The notes: generated from the letters alone by a model not told the origin. Shown: positions 1 to 8,636, numbered from the stretch's first letter. The stretch: DNA of 64,000 nt from Streptomyces lomondensis (GCF_014651035.1 NZ_BMWC01000014.1:91306-155305), one strand, 5' to 3'. Made by a program: numbers and translations.

Positions 1-579
1 GAGGACCTGATGCGGGAGATGGTCGACTGCATCAACGAGGGCCGCACGTGCGGTGCCGGGGCGGGCTCCGGGCCGGGAGCGGGGGAGGAGCCGAGCGGAA
101 CCCCCGAGGCTCCGCAGGAGCAGCCCACGCGCACCCCCGACGCGCCGAAGGACGGGAACGCCGGGGGCAGGCCGGGTGACACGGGCGCCGGCGGCGGCAA
201 GGGCGAGGCCCCCAAGCCGCCGGCGACGGGCAGGCCGGCTCCCGAACCGGAGCCCGGCGACGACGCCTCCGCGGCCCCCCGCACCGACGAACCCGAGGTG
301 TACGCGACGCCGTCCGCGGACCGCGGCACCGCGAACGCCGGTGAGCCGGGCGGCGCGAAGGACGACGCCGGCGAGGACGCGGACGGCCTCGGCGAGTCCC
401 AGGCCGTCGGAACGGCGACCAGCGCCGCTGCGACGCCCTCCGTCCCGCCGCGGACGGAACCGCAGGCCGTCGGCGAAGGCGGCCTGGCCGACACCGGCGC
501 CCAGCTCTGGCCGGCCGCGGCAGGCGCCCTCCTGGTCATGGCGGGGTTCGTCGTCCTCCGCCGAGCCAGGCGCGCCTGA
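1..579 (+). CDS. LAxTG-anchored cell-wall protein, C-terminal part (5' end outside window)
   Basis: The frame is open from base 1 (Glu-Asp-Leu before the first Met), so the true start is very probably upstream. What is visible is a long low-complexity Pro/Gly/Ala/Glu stalk, then LADTG, a hydrophobic segment of about 18 residues and a basic tail (RRARRA). This is a sorting signal. LAxTG, rather than LPxTG, is the motif known for class E sortases of Streptomyces. The protein would be exported and covalently attached to peptidoglycan. Its functional domain is not in the window. A single Cys pair lies near the visible N-terminus (Cys at about residues 10 and 17 of the visible part). Confidence 0.75.
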   Translation, partial: EDLMREMVDCINEGRTCGAGAGSGPGAGEEPSGTPEAPQEQPTRTPDAPKDGNAGGRPGDTGAGGGKGEAPKPPATGRPAPEPEPGDDASAAPRTDEPEVYATPSADRGTANAGEPGGAKDDAGEDADGLGESQAVGTATSAAATPSVPPRTEPQAVGEGGLADTGAQLWPAAAGALLVMAGFVVLRRARRA

Positions 580-737
580 CCCGCAGCGCCCTCACGGGCC
601 CGTTAACGGCGGCGCGTTCCCCACCGGGAGCGCGCCGCCGTTCGTCGTCGGAGTCCGGCGCGTCCGTGCGGCCGGGGCCCACAGCCCGCTCCCGGGCTTC
701 TCCGGGACCCTTCGATCGGCGCCGAAGTGCTCACCGC

Positions 738-2462
738 CTAGCGTGCTCCCATGAACCTCATAGGGAACCGCACACGCGGTGGAGCCGTGGCGTGACGCCC
801 GGGGAGATGGTGGCCGTGTTCGCCGCCGCCACGGGCGCCGGTGCCGTCAACGCCGTCGTCGGCTCGGGAACGCTGATCACCTTTCCGGTGCTGCTCGCCA
901 CCGGACTGCCCCCGGTCACCGCCACGGTGTCCAACGGGCTGGGCCTGGTCCCCGGCTCGATCAGCGCGGTCATCGGCTACCGCGAGGAACTCCGCGGCCA
1001 GGGCCGGCGCGTCCTGCTGCTCGGCATCGGCGCCGTCCTGGGCGGTCTCGCGGGCGCCGTGCTGCTGCTGACCCTGCCCGCGGCGGCCTTCGAGCGGATC
1101 GTGCCCGCCCTGGTCGGCCTCGCGCTCGTCCTGGTCGCCTGCCAGCCCCTGATCGCGAGGAGAGTGCGCCGCCGCCGCGACAGGGGCGGCACCACCCGCC
1201 GGGACGGCGGCCCGCTGCTGTTCACCGGCCTCACGCTCGCCAGCGTCTACGGCGGCTACTTCTCCGCCGCGCAGGGCATCATCTACGTCTCCCTCATGGG
1301 CATGCTGCTCGACGAGACGCTCCAGCGGCTCAACGCCGTCAAGAACGTCCTGGCGGCCGTCGTGAACACCGTCGCCGCCCTGCTCTTCCTCTTCTTCGCG
1401 GACTTCGACTGGACGGCCGTCCTGCTCATCGCCGTCGGATCCGCGCTGGGCGGCCTGGCCGGAGCCAGAACCGGCCGCCGCTTCAGCCCCGCCGTCCTTC
1501 GCACGCTGATCGTGTCGGTCGGCACCGTCGCCCTCGTCCACCTGGTGCTCCACTGAGCCGTGGTGGCCACTCGGCGGGCCGCCCCGGGATCGGGACCGCC
1601 CCAGCGCTCCCGATCCCAGGGCCACACCGAGCCCCACCAGCGCGCTGCCCGCGGCCTGCGCGAGACCGTAGGAGCCCGTGCCGACGAGGGGCGCGGTGCA
1701 GGCCGCCGCGACCGGGATGAGGCCGGAGAACAGGGTGGCGCGTTCGGCGCCGATCCGCTGCATGCCCACGTACCAGCACACGAAGCCGACCACGGTGACC
1801 ACCACCGCCTGCCACAGCAGCGCGGCGGTCTCGACGCCGTCCGGACGCCGCAGCCAGGCGCCCCCGTCGACCAGCAGACCGGCCGCCGCCGACTCCAGCG
1901 CGGCGACCGCGCACACCGTGGCGGACAGCAGCCGCGGTCCGAGCGGCCGCAGCACGGGTACGGCGAGCACGGCGAACCCGACCTCCCCCGCCAGGGCGCA
2001 CACGGAGAAGGCGATGCCGGCCCCGTCCGTACGCCCCCAGCCCTGGACGGCGAAGGCGCCGACGGCCACGAGCAACGCCCCGTACACAACCGTGCGTTGG
2101 GGCCCGCGCCCGTCCAGCAGCGGCACGAGCACGGCGACGACCACCGGCGCACAGCCCACGAACACGCCTGGAACCGCCGGTTCCGCCGTGCGCTCCGCGG
2201 CGATGACGGCCAGGTTGAAGCCCACCATGCCGACCGCTGCGAGCAGGGCGAGACGGACCCACTGACGGGGCGCGAGGGCCCTCAGCCGGGCGGCCGCGCC
2301 CCTCCCGGCCACGGGGAGCAGCAGCAGGCAGGCCAGTCCGTAGCGCAGGAACTGGCCGCCCGCGTACGGGTAGTCGCCGAGGAGGCTGTTGGCGGTGAAG
2401 GACCCTCCGACGAGGACACAGGCGAGCGCGGCGAGCAGGGCTCCGCGCGTGGTGGCGTTCAT
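738..2462 (-). CDS. EamA/DMT-family transporter with an abnormal C-terminal extension
   Basis: Residues 1 to about 300 are a typical ten-TM drug/metabolite transporter: SFTANSLLGDYPYAGGQFLRY at the start, two EamA halves, and a second-half FVCWYVGMQRIGAERA motif. ATG 2462 starts just before the first TM. Family members normally stop after about 300 residues. Here no stop occurs near 1560, and the frame runs on to 738, adding about 270 charged low-complexity residues that are simply the antisense of the TauE-like gene. I regard only about 1560-2462 as genuine. Either the stop was lost by mutation or an indel, or there is a sequence error. An inverted repeat at 2499 suggests a MocR/GntR or similar regulator. 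Confidence 0.7.
   Translation of the reverse strand: MNATTRGALLAALACVLVGGSFTANSLLGDYPYAGGQFLRYGLACLLLLPVAGRGAAARLRALAPRQWVRLALLAAVGMVGFNLAVIAAERTAEPAVPGVFVGCAPVVVAVLVPLLDGRGPQRTVVYGALLVAVGAFAVQGWGRTDGAGIAFSVCALAGEVGFAVLAVPVLRPLGPRLLSATVCAVAALESAAAGLLVDGGAWLRRPDGVETAALLWQAVVVTVVGFVCWYVGMQRIGAERATLFSGLIPVAAACTAPLVGTGSYGLAQAAGSALVGLGVALGSGALGRSRSRGGPPSGHHGSVEHQVDEGDGADRHDQRAKDGGAEAAAGSGSGQAAQRGSDGDEQDGRPVEVREEEEEQGGDGVHDGRQDVLDGVEPLERLVEQHAHEGDVDDALRGGEVAAVDAGEREAGEQQRAAVPAGGAAPVAAAAHSPRDQGLAGDQDEREADQGGHDPLEGRRGQGQQQHGARETAQDGADAEQQDAPALAAEFLAVADDRADRAGDQAQPVGHRGGDRGQSGGEQHRKGDQRSRADDGVDGTGARGGGEHGHHLPGRHATAPPRVRFPMRFMGAR
792..1556 (+). CDS. TauE/SafE-family sulfite exporter-like permease
   Basis: A 254-residue integral membrane protein with about seven to eight hydrophobic segments. 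The N-terminal part (AAATGAGAVNAVVGSGTL, then PPVTATVSNGLGLVPGS) is the conserved TauE/SafE (DUF81) repeat, and the second half repeats it (YGGYFSAAQGI, then RLNAVKNVLAA). The family moves sulfonates, sulfite or other organic anions; the substrate here is unknown. GTG 792 is chosen because GGAG at 781 sits 7 nt upstream. No partner enzymes lie nearby. The opposite strand of the whole gene is open in the frame of the convergent EamA-type gene. Confidence 0.85.
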   Translation: MTPGEMVAVFAAATGAGAVNAVVGSGTLITFPVLLATGLPPVTATVSNGLGLVPGSISAVIGYREELRGQGRRVLLLGIGAVLGGLAGAVLLLTLPAAAFERIVPALVGLALVLVACQPLIARRVRRRRDRGGTTRRDGGPLLFTGLTLASVYGGYFSAAQGIIYVSLMGMLLDETLQRLNAVKNVLAAVVNTVAALLFLFFADFDWTAVLLIAVGSALGGLAGARTGRRFSPAVLRTLIVSVGTVALVHLVLH

Positions 2463-2827
2463 GCCGGTGACGCTAGGCAGCCCTGCGGCCCGGTGGGAGG
2501 TCCACTTCCCCGCCACCTTGGTGGACCAATCCGCCCCGGGCCGCGTCGGCTCGGAACCTGACACGGTCCCTCGGCGGTCAGCCGACGTGGTGGCTGTCGC
2601 CGTACTACCTCACCTCGTCACCGCCCTGCGCGGGCGGCTTCGCCGTGCGAAGCGCACGCCTGCGGGTGGTGCGGAAGCTCGGGGGTCGGTGCCGTCGCCG
2701 TGCCTCACGAAGGTTCGTCGGGTCGACCAAGCGCGCGCGGCGGGAACCAAGAGGGGCGCTCGCACGTCAACTCTTTGCCCAGGGAGGGCCGATCGGTCGG
2801 AGAGACCAGCCGGAGAGGGGAATCGCC
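2463..2827. other. Intergenic region, 365 bp, no convincing gene
   Basis: This lies between the EamA-type start and the small ORF at 2828. The left end holds the inverted repeat described separately. The rest is high-GC sequence whose open frames are Arg/Pro-rich and lack ribosome sites. It probably contains the two divergent promoters. Confidence 0.4.
2499..2527. promoter_or_regulatory. Inverted repeat GGTCCAC-N15-GTGGACC, putative operator of the EamA gene
   Basis: Perfect 7-bp arms lie about 37 bp upstream of the EamA start. Transporters of this family are often controlled by GntR/MocR-type regulators binding GTCCA-like half sites. No regulator gene is adjacent here, so the assignment is inference. 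Confidence 0.4.
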
Positions 2828-3010
2828 GTGGACGACGCGACGTCGCAGCAGGGAAGCGAGGCGGAGGCCGCCGCACGCCGGTCCCGCTTCGGGGCACTGC
2901 CGGAGCCGGTGCGCGTGGAGGACATGGTCGAGGAACGGGCGGCGAGCACGCCCGACCCCGCCCGCACCGCGTACAACCAGGACGAGTGGCTCGTGCGCTA
3001 CTGCCTGTGA
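2828..3010 (+). CDS. Small hypothetical protein, 60 aa
   Basis: GTG 2828 is preceded by GGAGAGGGG at a good distance. The product is hydrophilic: an acidic/Ala-rich N-terminus, RRSRFGALPEPVRVEDMVEE in the middle, and an aromatic tail NQDEWLVRYCL. There is no signal peptide or TM segment. I do not recognise a named family. The strong ribosome site and the non-random C-terminus argue that it is expressed. It is convergent with the ankyrin gene. Confidence 0.6.
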   Translation: MDDATSQQGSEAEAAARRSRFGALPEPVRVEDMVEERAASTPDPARTAYNQDEWLVRYCL

Positions 3011-3049
3011 GACGCCCGGCTCACGTCCGGGCGCGGCGGCCCCCGACCG

Positions 3050-3778
3050 CTACGAGCGGCCCTTCGCGCCCAGGCCGCGCAGCCACCGCACGACGTCGTC
3101 GGCGTCCTGGGCGCGGGCGATGTCGAGCGGGGTCAGGTCGTCGTAGCCGCACCAGTCGATGTCGGCGCCGTGCCGGTGGAGGTACTGCGCGGTGACCAGC
3201 TGCCCGCCGTGGCAGGCACCCCAGAAGGCACTGGTGATCTCCTCGGGCGACGGCGGCTCGCCCTCCTCGACGCAGGCCCGGACCCGGTCGAGCAGGCCGA
3301 GCGTGGCGGCGTCCTGGAGCGTCGTGCGGGCGCCGTGCTCGACGAGGCGGTGCGCCGCGCGCCACTGGCCGAACGCGCGGGCGTCGGCGAGCGGGGTGCC
3401 GCCCGCGATCACCGCCCCGGGGGCCTCGATGTCGGCCCCGGCGGCGATCAGCGCGTCCAGGACGGGCACGTCGTTGTTGCTGGCGGCCCAGTGCAGCGGG
3501 GTCTCCGAGTGCGCGCCGCCGAACCGGGCGTGGGGATCCGCCCCGGCCGCGACCAGGGCGGCGACGACCTCCGGGCCGTTGGGGAAGTGACCGGGCCAGT
3601 CGGTCGCGATGTGCAGCAGACTGCGCGTGCCCTTGCCGTCCTCCCCGTGCTCGGTGACGCGGGCGGTGGCCAGACCGGGATGGTCGTCGAGCAACCGCCG
3701 GAGCCCGGGTACATCACCGGTGCGGATCGCCTCGGTGACGGCGACGGCGAGCGTGTCCCGCGATGTCAGCGTCTGCAA
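3050..3778 (-). CDS. Ankyrin-repeat protein
   Basis: A 242-residue cytoplasmic protein with about five ankyrin units. Clear ones are TRSLLHIATDW plus EVVAALVAAGADPHARF, then TPLHWAASNNDVPVLDALIAAGADIEAPG, then GTPLADARAFGQWRAAHRLVEHGA, and finally a unit ending DLTPLDIARAQDADDVVRWLR. Ankyrin arrays bind proteins; the partner is unknown. TTG 3778 is chosen over longer starts because GGGAGG lies 5-6 nt upstream and repeat-like sequence begins soon after. Sequence upstream in the frame is Gly/Pro/Arg-rich and not protein-like. Confidence 0.85.
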   Translation of the reverse strand: MQTLTSRDTLAVAVTEAIRTGDVPGLRRLLDDHPGLATARVTEHGEDGKGTRSLLHIATDWPGHFPNGPEVVAALVAAGADPHARFGGAHSETPLHWAASNNDVPVLDALIAAGADIEAPGAVIAGGTPLADARAFGQWRAAHRLVEHGARTTLQDAATLGLLDRVRACVEEGEPPSPEEITSAFWGACHGGQLVTAQYLHRHGADIDWCGYDDLTPLDIARAQDADDVVRWLRGLGAKGRS

Positions 3779-3977
3779 ACCGGCCTCCCGATCACCGTCC
3801 AGGCCCTCCGATTCTGCCAGCCCGGCACCCACCGGGGCAGGCGAACCGACCGACTGCCGCGACGGCCCCAGCGCCCAGCAGGTTCCGCGACGGGCCCCGC
3901 CGGCGGCGCTCACCGCGCCCGGTGTCAGGAGGGCCGACCCGCGTCATCGCCCGGCCGCCTCCCCTAGGGAGTCCGTG

Positions 3978-4451
3978 ATGGGCCAGGTCCGCACCGCCAT
4001 CCACGCCCGCGCCGCGCCCGGCCAGGTCCTCGCCCGCACCAACCGGCTCCTGGCCGACCTCGACTCCGAACTGCTCGTCTCCTGCCTCTACGCCCACCTC
4101 GACCTGGCCCGCCACCAGGCGTCCTTCGCCGGCGCCGGCCACGTGCCCCCGCTGCTGCGCACCCGCCCCGCAGCGCCGGCGTCCTCGACGTCGAGCCCGG
4201 CCGCTGCTGGGCATCAGCACCCACGCCCGCTACTCGGTCACCACCGCGTCCCTGCTCCCCGGCACCACCCTCGCCCTCTACACCGACGGCCTGGTCGAAA
4301 TCCCCGGCATCGACGCCACCCGCACCACCTCCGACCTCGCCCGGCACCTGGAGGCCGGCTCGTCCACCACACGGCCCCCACCGGACAGCACACCGACGAC
4401 ATCGCCGTGCTGCTCCTGCGCGCCGGCCCCACCCCGGACGGTCAGGCCTGA
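3978..4451 (+). pseudogene. Decayed SpoIIE-type (PP2C) phosphatase fragment
   Basis: The first 60 codons (MGQVRTAIHARAAPGQVLAR, then NRLLADLDSELLVSCLYAHL, then GAGHVPPLLR) match the catalytic region of the intact phosphatase at 5246-7816 (MGQLRSAVHAFAA... AGHPPPLLR). At about 4165 the reading moves to another frame (GVLDVEPG), then again (LLGISTHARYSVTTASLLPG, LALYTDGLVEIPG). It returns to the first frame only for the last motif, HTDDIAVLLLRAG. The N-terminal sensory domains and upstream metal-binding motifs are missing. At least three indels and an N-terminal truncation mean no functional phosphatase. Confidence 0.75.
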
Positions 4452-5143
4452 CCGGGACGCTCGGCCCGGACCCGCCGCGCCACGTCGCGCAGCTTGATGT
4501 TGTGGTGCTGCGAGATGCGCCGCAGCACACCGAAGGCCTCGTCCTCGCTCAGCCGGTGGCGCTCCATCAGGATCCCCATGGCCTCCCCGATGGCGTGCCG
4601 GGTCTCCAGGGCGTGCTCGAGCTGGTCGACGGTGCGGGCGGTGGCCAGCGCGACGGCGGCATGGGAGGCGAGCAGCCAGCCCGCGGCCTCGATGTCCTTG
4701 CCGAATGCGCCGGGACGGCGCGAGTAGAGGTTCAGCGCGCCGAAGTCGTCCTGCTCCGTGTAGAGCAGCACACCGGTCATGCTGCCGATCCCGAGGTCGC
4801 GGGCCGCCTGGCAGAAGCGCGGCCAGGACGGCTGCGGTCTGGTCATGTCGGCGATGCGGAACAGCCGCTCGCCGTCCACGCGGCGGGCCGCGTCGAAGCA
4901 GGGCCCCTCGCCCAGCTCGCCCTGGAGCCGGTCGGACTCCTCGACCATGTCGCCGCACACGGCCAGCGTCACGGCCTTGCCCTTGGACACCGTCAGGATG
5001 CCCGCCGCGTCACAGCCCTCGACGAGCTTCACCGCCGAGGCCGCGATCTCGTCCAGCGTCGCCTGGAACGACTCCTGCGCCACCAGGTCCCGGGCGAGCA
5101 GTGCCATCTGCTCGGCGTACCGCTGCCACTCCACCGCCACCAC
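4442..5143 (-). CDS. GAF-ANTAR RNA-binding regulator
   Basis: A 233-residue protein. Residues about 20-160 form a GAF sensor domain (AVCGDMVEESDRLQGELGEGPCFDA, GVLLYTEQDDFGALNLYS). Residues about 165-225 form an ANTAR domain (ARTVDQLEHALETRHAIGEAMGILMERHRLSEDEAFGVLRRIS). ANTAR domains bind paired RNA hairpins and antiterminate transcription. The EAxGILMxR core is intact. The start region is GTGGTGGCGGTGG, so any of three GTGs could initiate; GAGGAG upstream favours the first. It follows the large SpoIIE phosphatase on the same strand, separated by about 100 bp and a possible terminator. Confidence 0.9.
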   Translation of the reverse strand: MVAVEWQRYAEQMALLARDLVAQESFQATLDEIAASAVKLVEGCDAAGILTVSKGKAVTLAVCGDMVEESDRLQGELGEGPCFDAARRVDGERLFRIADMTRPQPSWPRFCQAARDLGIGSMTGVLLYTEQDDFGALNLYSRRPGAFGKDIEAAGWLLASHAAVALATARTVDQLEHALETRHAIGEAMGILMERHRLSEDEAFGVLRRISQHHNIKLRDVARRVRAERPGQA

Positions 5144-5186
5144 CGCTCTCCTCGCCCGTTCCGACCACGGTACTCGCGCCGCGTCC

Positions 5187-5214
5187 GCCCCGCCGACCGC
5201 CCGCCGGGCGGGGC
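5187..5214 (-). terminator. Possible terminator after the SpoIIE gene
   Basis: Perfect 8-bp arms GCCCCGCC / GGCGGGGC with a 12-nt loop, just downstream of the SpoIIE stop and upstream of the GAF-ANTAR start. There is no T-run, as usual in streptomycetes. Confidence 0.4.
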
Positions 5215-5245
5215 ACGGTCGCGGCCCGGGAACCCGCGTACCCGC

Positions 5246-7816
5246 TCAGCGGTACGCCGTCAGCAGCAGCGCCACGTCGTCCGGCCGCTCCGTGGCGCGC
5301 CGCGCCGTCCTCATCAGCCGGTCGGCGAGGTGCTCCACCGAATCCGCCGACGTGTCGGCCAGGCAGCGGCGCACCTGCTCGATCCCCGTCTCGATGTCGC
5401 TGCCGGGCCGCTCCACGAGCCCGTCGGTGTACAGGGCGAGGACGCTGCCGGGGGCCAGCTTCAGCGCGGTGACGGGATAGACCGCGTCGGGCTGCACACC
5501 CAGCATGACCCCGCCCGCCAGATCCAGCGTCTCAGCGTGCCCGTCGGGATGCCGCAGCAGCGGCGGGGGATGGCCCGCCCGCACGGCGAGGGCACGGCCG
5601 CCGCGCGGGTCCAGTTCGACGTAGCAGCAGGTGGCGAAGGCGTCCGACTCCAGCTCGGTGAGCAGCCGGTTGGTGTGCGTGATGACCTCCTGCGGCGGGC
5701 GCTCGCTCGCGGCGAAGGCGTGCACGGCACTGCGCAGCTGCCCCATCACCGCGGCGGCCCCCACGCTGTGCCCCTCGACGTCCCCGATGATCAGGGCCAC
5801 GCCACGCCCCGTCCTGATCACGTCGTACCAGTCACCGCCGATGGCCATGCCCTGCGTGCCGGGCAGATAGCGGCCGGCGGTGCGCAGCCCCTCCACGGCG
5901 GGCAGCCGGTGCGGCAGCAGCCCCTCCTGGAGGCCGCGGGCGACGGCGGACTCCGCGTCGTAGAGCCGCGCCCGCTCCAGGGCCTGGGCGGCGAGGCCGC
6001 TCAGCGCGGTGAGGGCGGAACGCTCGTCGGCGGTGAACCGGTGCGGGGTGTCCCAGCCGAGGATGCAGGAGCCGACGGGATGCCCGGAGGCGATCAGCGG
6101 CAGGAACGCCCAGGCGTTCATGCGGTCCAGGGCGATGCCCGGGTAGGCGACGGAGAGGTCCTCGGGCGACTCGAAGAAGAGCGGGAGCCGCGTGGTCAGG
6201 GCGTGCACGCCGGGCAGCTGCGTGTCGAGGGTGACGCCTTCGAACGGGGTGAGGAAGCCCTCGGGGTAGCCCGACTCCCACAGCAGGTACATCCTGCCCT
6301 CGCGGACGGTGTACAGGGCGAGTTCCCGGGCGCCGAACGCCGGCAGCAGCTGCTCGGACACGGCCCGGCACACGTCCCGCACGGTGACCGCCTCGGTGAG
6401 CACGCTCGCCATCTGCACCACGTGGTACAGCGCCCCGGCCCGGGCCGCGGCGACCGGCTCGGGCGGCGGCGCCACGGCGGCACCGGGAACGAGACCGACC
6501 GCCGACCCGGCCGCGTACCCGGGCTCGACGCCCGTGGGCGCGCCGGTCGGGGAGACCCGGCCGGTCAGCCCGTGCACGTCCGGGTAGAGCACGAAGCTCA
6601 GCCAGTTCCCGTCCGGACGCCGCACGAGGAAGGACACCTGCTCCTGCGACAGCATCGCCGCCCGGTAGCGGTCCTCGTACGCGGGATCCCGGAGCCAGGT
6701 GACCACCTCCCACGGACAGCGGCCCAGGAGCTCCTCCCGGCCGCGGCCGAGCAGTTCCTCGCAGCGCCGGTTGGCGTAGGTCAGGCGGCCGTCCTGGTCC
6801 AGGGAGAAGATCCCGTCGGGCAGCCGCTCGGCGGCCTCGGCCGCGGTGAGCCCGCCGGCCGCGTCGACCAGGGCCGCCACCAGGATCCGGGCGGAACCGG
6901 CGCCGCCGCCCACGAGATGGCCCCACAGCTCGACGGGCCGGTAGCCGGTCTCCCCGCTGCCCGCGGACTCGTCCCGCACCCGGAAGTGCCGGGACCTGAC
7001 CCGGCCGTGGGTGAGCGCGTCGTGCCGGCACGCCCGCAGTTCGTGCAGGTCGTCGGGGCTGACCCGGGCCTCGATGTCCGCCAGGGTGCCGCCGAAGTCC
7101 GCCCGGCCGAGGCCGAGCAGAGCGAGGGCCTCGTCGTCCGGGGTGCACCGGTCCGTGTCCAGGTCCCAGTCGACGAGCCCGACCCGGACGGGGTGCACGG
7201 CGGGGGTGGGCAGCCGCACGCCGACGGGCTCGCCGTCGTACTCGACGCGATGCGCGGCGGAGCCCGGGCCGGAAGGGCCGGCGGCGAGGCGGCCGAGGCG
7301 CTCCTCCATGTCCCGCCCGGCGGGGCGCAGCGCGAGAGCCACCGTCTCCGCGTCCGTCGGCGTCCGGGCGGCCGAGCGCAGCACGACGAGGACGCCCACG
7401 GGCTCGCCGCCGGCCCGCAGGGGCTGGTGGGCGGAGCCGAACGAGTACGGCAGCCCGGCGGTGAAGTGCGGGAAGCGCACCATCGTGGCGCGCTCGTCCG
7501 GCAGCCACAGGGTCTCGTCGCGCCGGTAGGCCTCCGCCATCGGCAGGGCACCGCCCACCGGCACCCGCCACCAGCTCTTGAGCAGCGACCTCGGCACCCC
7601 GGTGACCATCGCGAGCACGAGCGAGCGCCGGTCGCGGGAGCGCAGGTAGACCAGTCCGCCGTAGCCCCCGAGGTCCCGCACGGCCTGGACCAGCGGGCCG
7701 GTCAGGGCGTCCTCGATCCGCCCCGTGTCCCCGGTCCCGGCCCGGCCGTCACCCCCGCCCCGGATCCGGCCACCGGATGACCGCGGCCCGTCCGGTACGG
7801 CGGCTGCCTCATCCAT
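5246..7816 (-). CDS. Multi-sensor SpoIIE/RsbU-type PP2C phosphatase (GAF-PAS-PAS-GAF-PP2C)
   Basis: An 856-residue soluble protein. The order is an N-terminal GAF (about 30-170), a divergent PAS (about 190-300), a second PAS (about 320-430; DGIFSLDQDGRLTYANRRCEELLG), a GAF (about 475-625; VLTEAVTVRDVCRAVSEQL) and a C-terminal PP2C/SpoIIE domain (about 640-856; LQEGLLPHRLP, GGDWYDVI, GDVEGHSVGAAAVMGQLR, ALYTDGLVE, DDVALLL). Metal-binding Asp residues of GGDWYD, GDVxGHG-like and DDxALL motifs are present. Such phosphatases dephosphorylate anti-anti-sigma factors. ATG 7816 is chosen because GGGAGG sits 7 nt upstream. The longer start at 7876 has no ribosome site. A broken catalytic-domain copy lies at 3978-4451. 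Confidence 0.92.
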   Translation of the reverse strand: MDEAAAVPDGPRSSGGRIRGGGDGRAGTGDTGRIEDALTGPLVQAVRDLGGYGGLVYLRSRDRRSLVLAMVTGVPRSLLKSWWRVPVGGALPMAEAYRRDETLWLPDERATMVRFPHFTAGLPYSFGSAHQPLRAGGEPVGVLVVLRSAARTPTDAETVALALRPAGRDMEERLGRLAAGPSGPGSAAHRVEYDGEPVGVRLPTPAVHPVRVGLVDWDLDTDRCTPDDEALALLGLGRADFGGTLADIEARVSPDDLHELRACRHDALTHGRVRSRHFRVRDESAGSGETGYRPVELWGHLVGGGAGSARILVAALVDAAGGLTAAEAAERLPDGIFSLDQDGRLTYANRRCEELLGRGREELLGRCPWEVVTWLRDPAYEDRYRAAMLSQEQVSFLVRRPDGNWLSFVLYPDVHGLTGRVSPTGAPTGVEPGYAAGSAVGLVPGAAVAPPPEPVAAARAGALYHVVQMASVLTEAVTVRDVCRAVSEQLLPAFGARELALYTVREGRMYLLWESGYPEGFLTPFEGVTLDTQLPGVHALTTRLPLFFESPEDLSVAYPGIALDRMNAWAFLPLIASGHPVGSCILGWDTPHRFTADERSALTALSGLAAQALERARLYDAESAVARGLQEGLLPHRLPAVEGLRTAGRYLPGTQGMAIGGDWYDVIRTGRGVALIIGDVEGHSVGAAAVMGQLRSAVHAFAASERPPQEVITHTNRLLTELESDAFATCCYVELDPRGGRALAVRAGHPPPLLRHPDGHAETLDLAGGVMLGVQPDAVYPVTALKLAPGSVLALYTDGLVERPGSDIETGIEQVRRCLADTSADSVEHLADRLMRTARRATERPDDVALLLTAYR

Positions 7817-7987
7817 CTCGCGTCCTCCCGGTACGGACGCACCGGACACCAATCGCTCCCCACCAGGATGTGCCATGGTCGGCGCTCCGGCGCGGTGGGT
7901 GCAATCTTTCGTTCACGTGGGTGCAACCTTTGGGTCAAGACGGCCGTCTCACCGGATATCACAACCACGCAAGCCCCGGGGGCGGCA

Positions 7988-8578
7988 ATGGTACGAATCA
8001 GAACAGCATGCGCGACGCTCGCGCTCGTCGGTGCCACGGTGGCCGTGGCGGCGCTCCCGGCGGGCGCCGCACCGGCCGCGGCCCGGCAGGCCGCCACGCA
8101 GACCACGACCTGTCCGACCGGCTGGGGAAGCGTCGCCAAGACCGGCACCAGCTCCACGGTCGCACCGCTGACGAACGTCAGGACCGGCCGCCACGCCTGC
8201 TTCGACCGGATGGTCGTCGACGTGCCCGGCGCGGGCAGCGGCGTCGGCTACACCGTCCAGTACGTCGACCGGCTCCACCAGGACGGATCCGGCCGCCACA
8301 TACCCGTGGCCGGCGGCGCCGTCCTCGAGGTGCGGGTGGCCGCGCCCGCCTACGACCCGGAGACCGGCGCAGCCACCTATCCGGGCCGGGTGGCGCGCCC
8401 GCTGCCGGGCGTGGACCTCACCGGCTACCGCACCTTCCGGGACACCCGCTTCGCCGGCAGCTTCGAGGGGGAGACCCAGATCGGCCTGGGCGTCCGTGCC
8501 CGGCTGCCCTTCCGGGTGCTCCAGCTGGACGACCGCGTCATCGTGGACGTCGCCCACAGCTGGAGCGCCACGAGCTGA
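7988..8578 (+). CDS. Secreted AMIN-like domain protein
   Basis: A 196-residue exported protein. It has an Ala-rich signal peptide (residues about 1-30, cut near AGAAPAA), then a mature domain. DRMVVDVPGAGSGVGYTVQYVDRLHQDGSGRHIPVAGGAVLEVRV and RVLQLDDRVIVDVAHSW are typical of the AMIN-like beta-sandwich proteins common in Streptomyces. A Cys pair (Cys about 42 and 70) may form a disulfide. AMIN-type domains often bind cell-wall or envelope glycans; the exact role is unknown. ATG 7988 follows a GGGGG-containing site. It is divergent from the SpoIIE gene and ends at a strong hairpin. Confidence 0.75.
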   Translation: MVRIRTACATLALVGATVAVAALPAGAAPAAARQAATQTTTCPTGWGSVAKTGTSSTVAPLTNVRTGRHACFDRMVVDVPGAGSGVGYTVQYVDRLHQDGSGRHIPVAGGAVLEVRVAAPAYDPETGAATYPGRVARPLPGVDLTGYRTFRDTRFAGSFEGETQIGLGVRARLPFRVLQLDDRVIVDVAHSWSATS

Positions 8579-8585
8579 CCACGGC

Positions 8586-8612
8586 GCGCCCGGCTCTCCC
8601 CGAGCCGGGCGC
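8586..8612. terminator. Strong hairpin terminator, probably bidirectional
   Basis: Perfect 11-bp arms GCGCCCGGCTC / GAGCCGGGCGC with a 5-nt loop, directly after the stop of the secreted AMIN-like gene and between it and the convergent acyltransferase gene. Confidence 0.75.
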
Positions 8613-8636
8613 CCCGGGCGGACAGGCAGCGGCTGC

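Noticed and set aside
738..1559. C-terminal extension of the EamA protein as a genuine extra domain
   Set aside because: It is a charged, low-complexity translation that is exactly antisense to a recognisable TauE-like gene.
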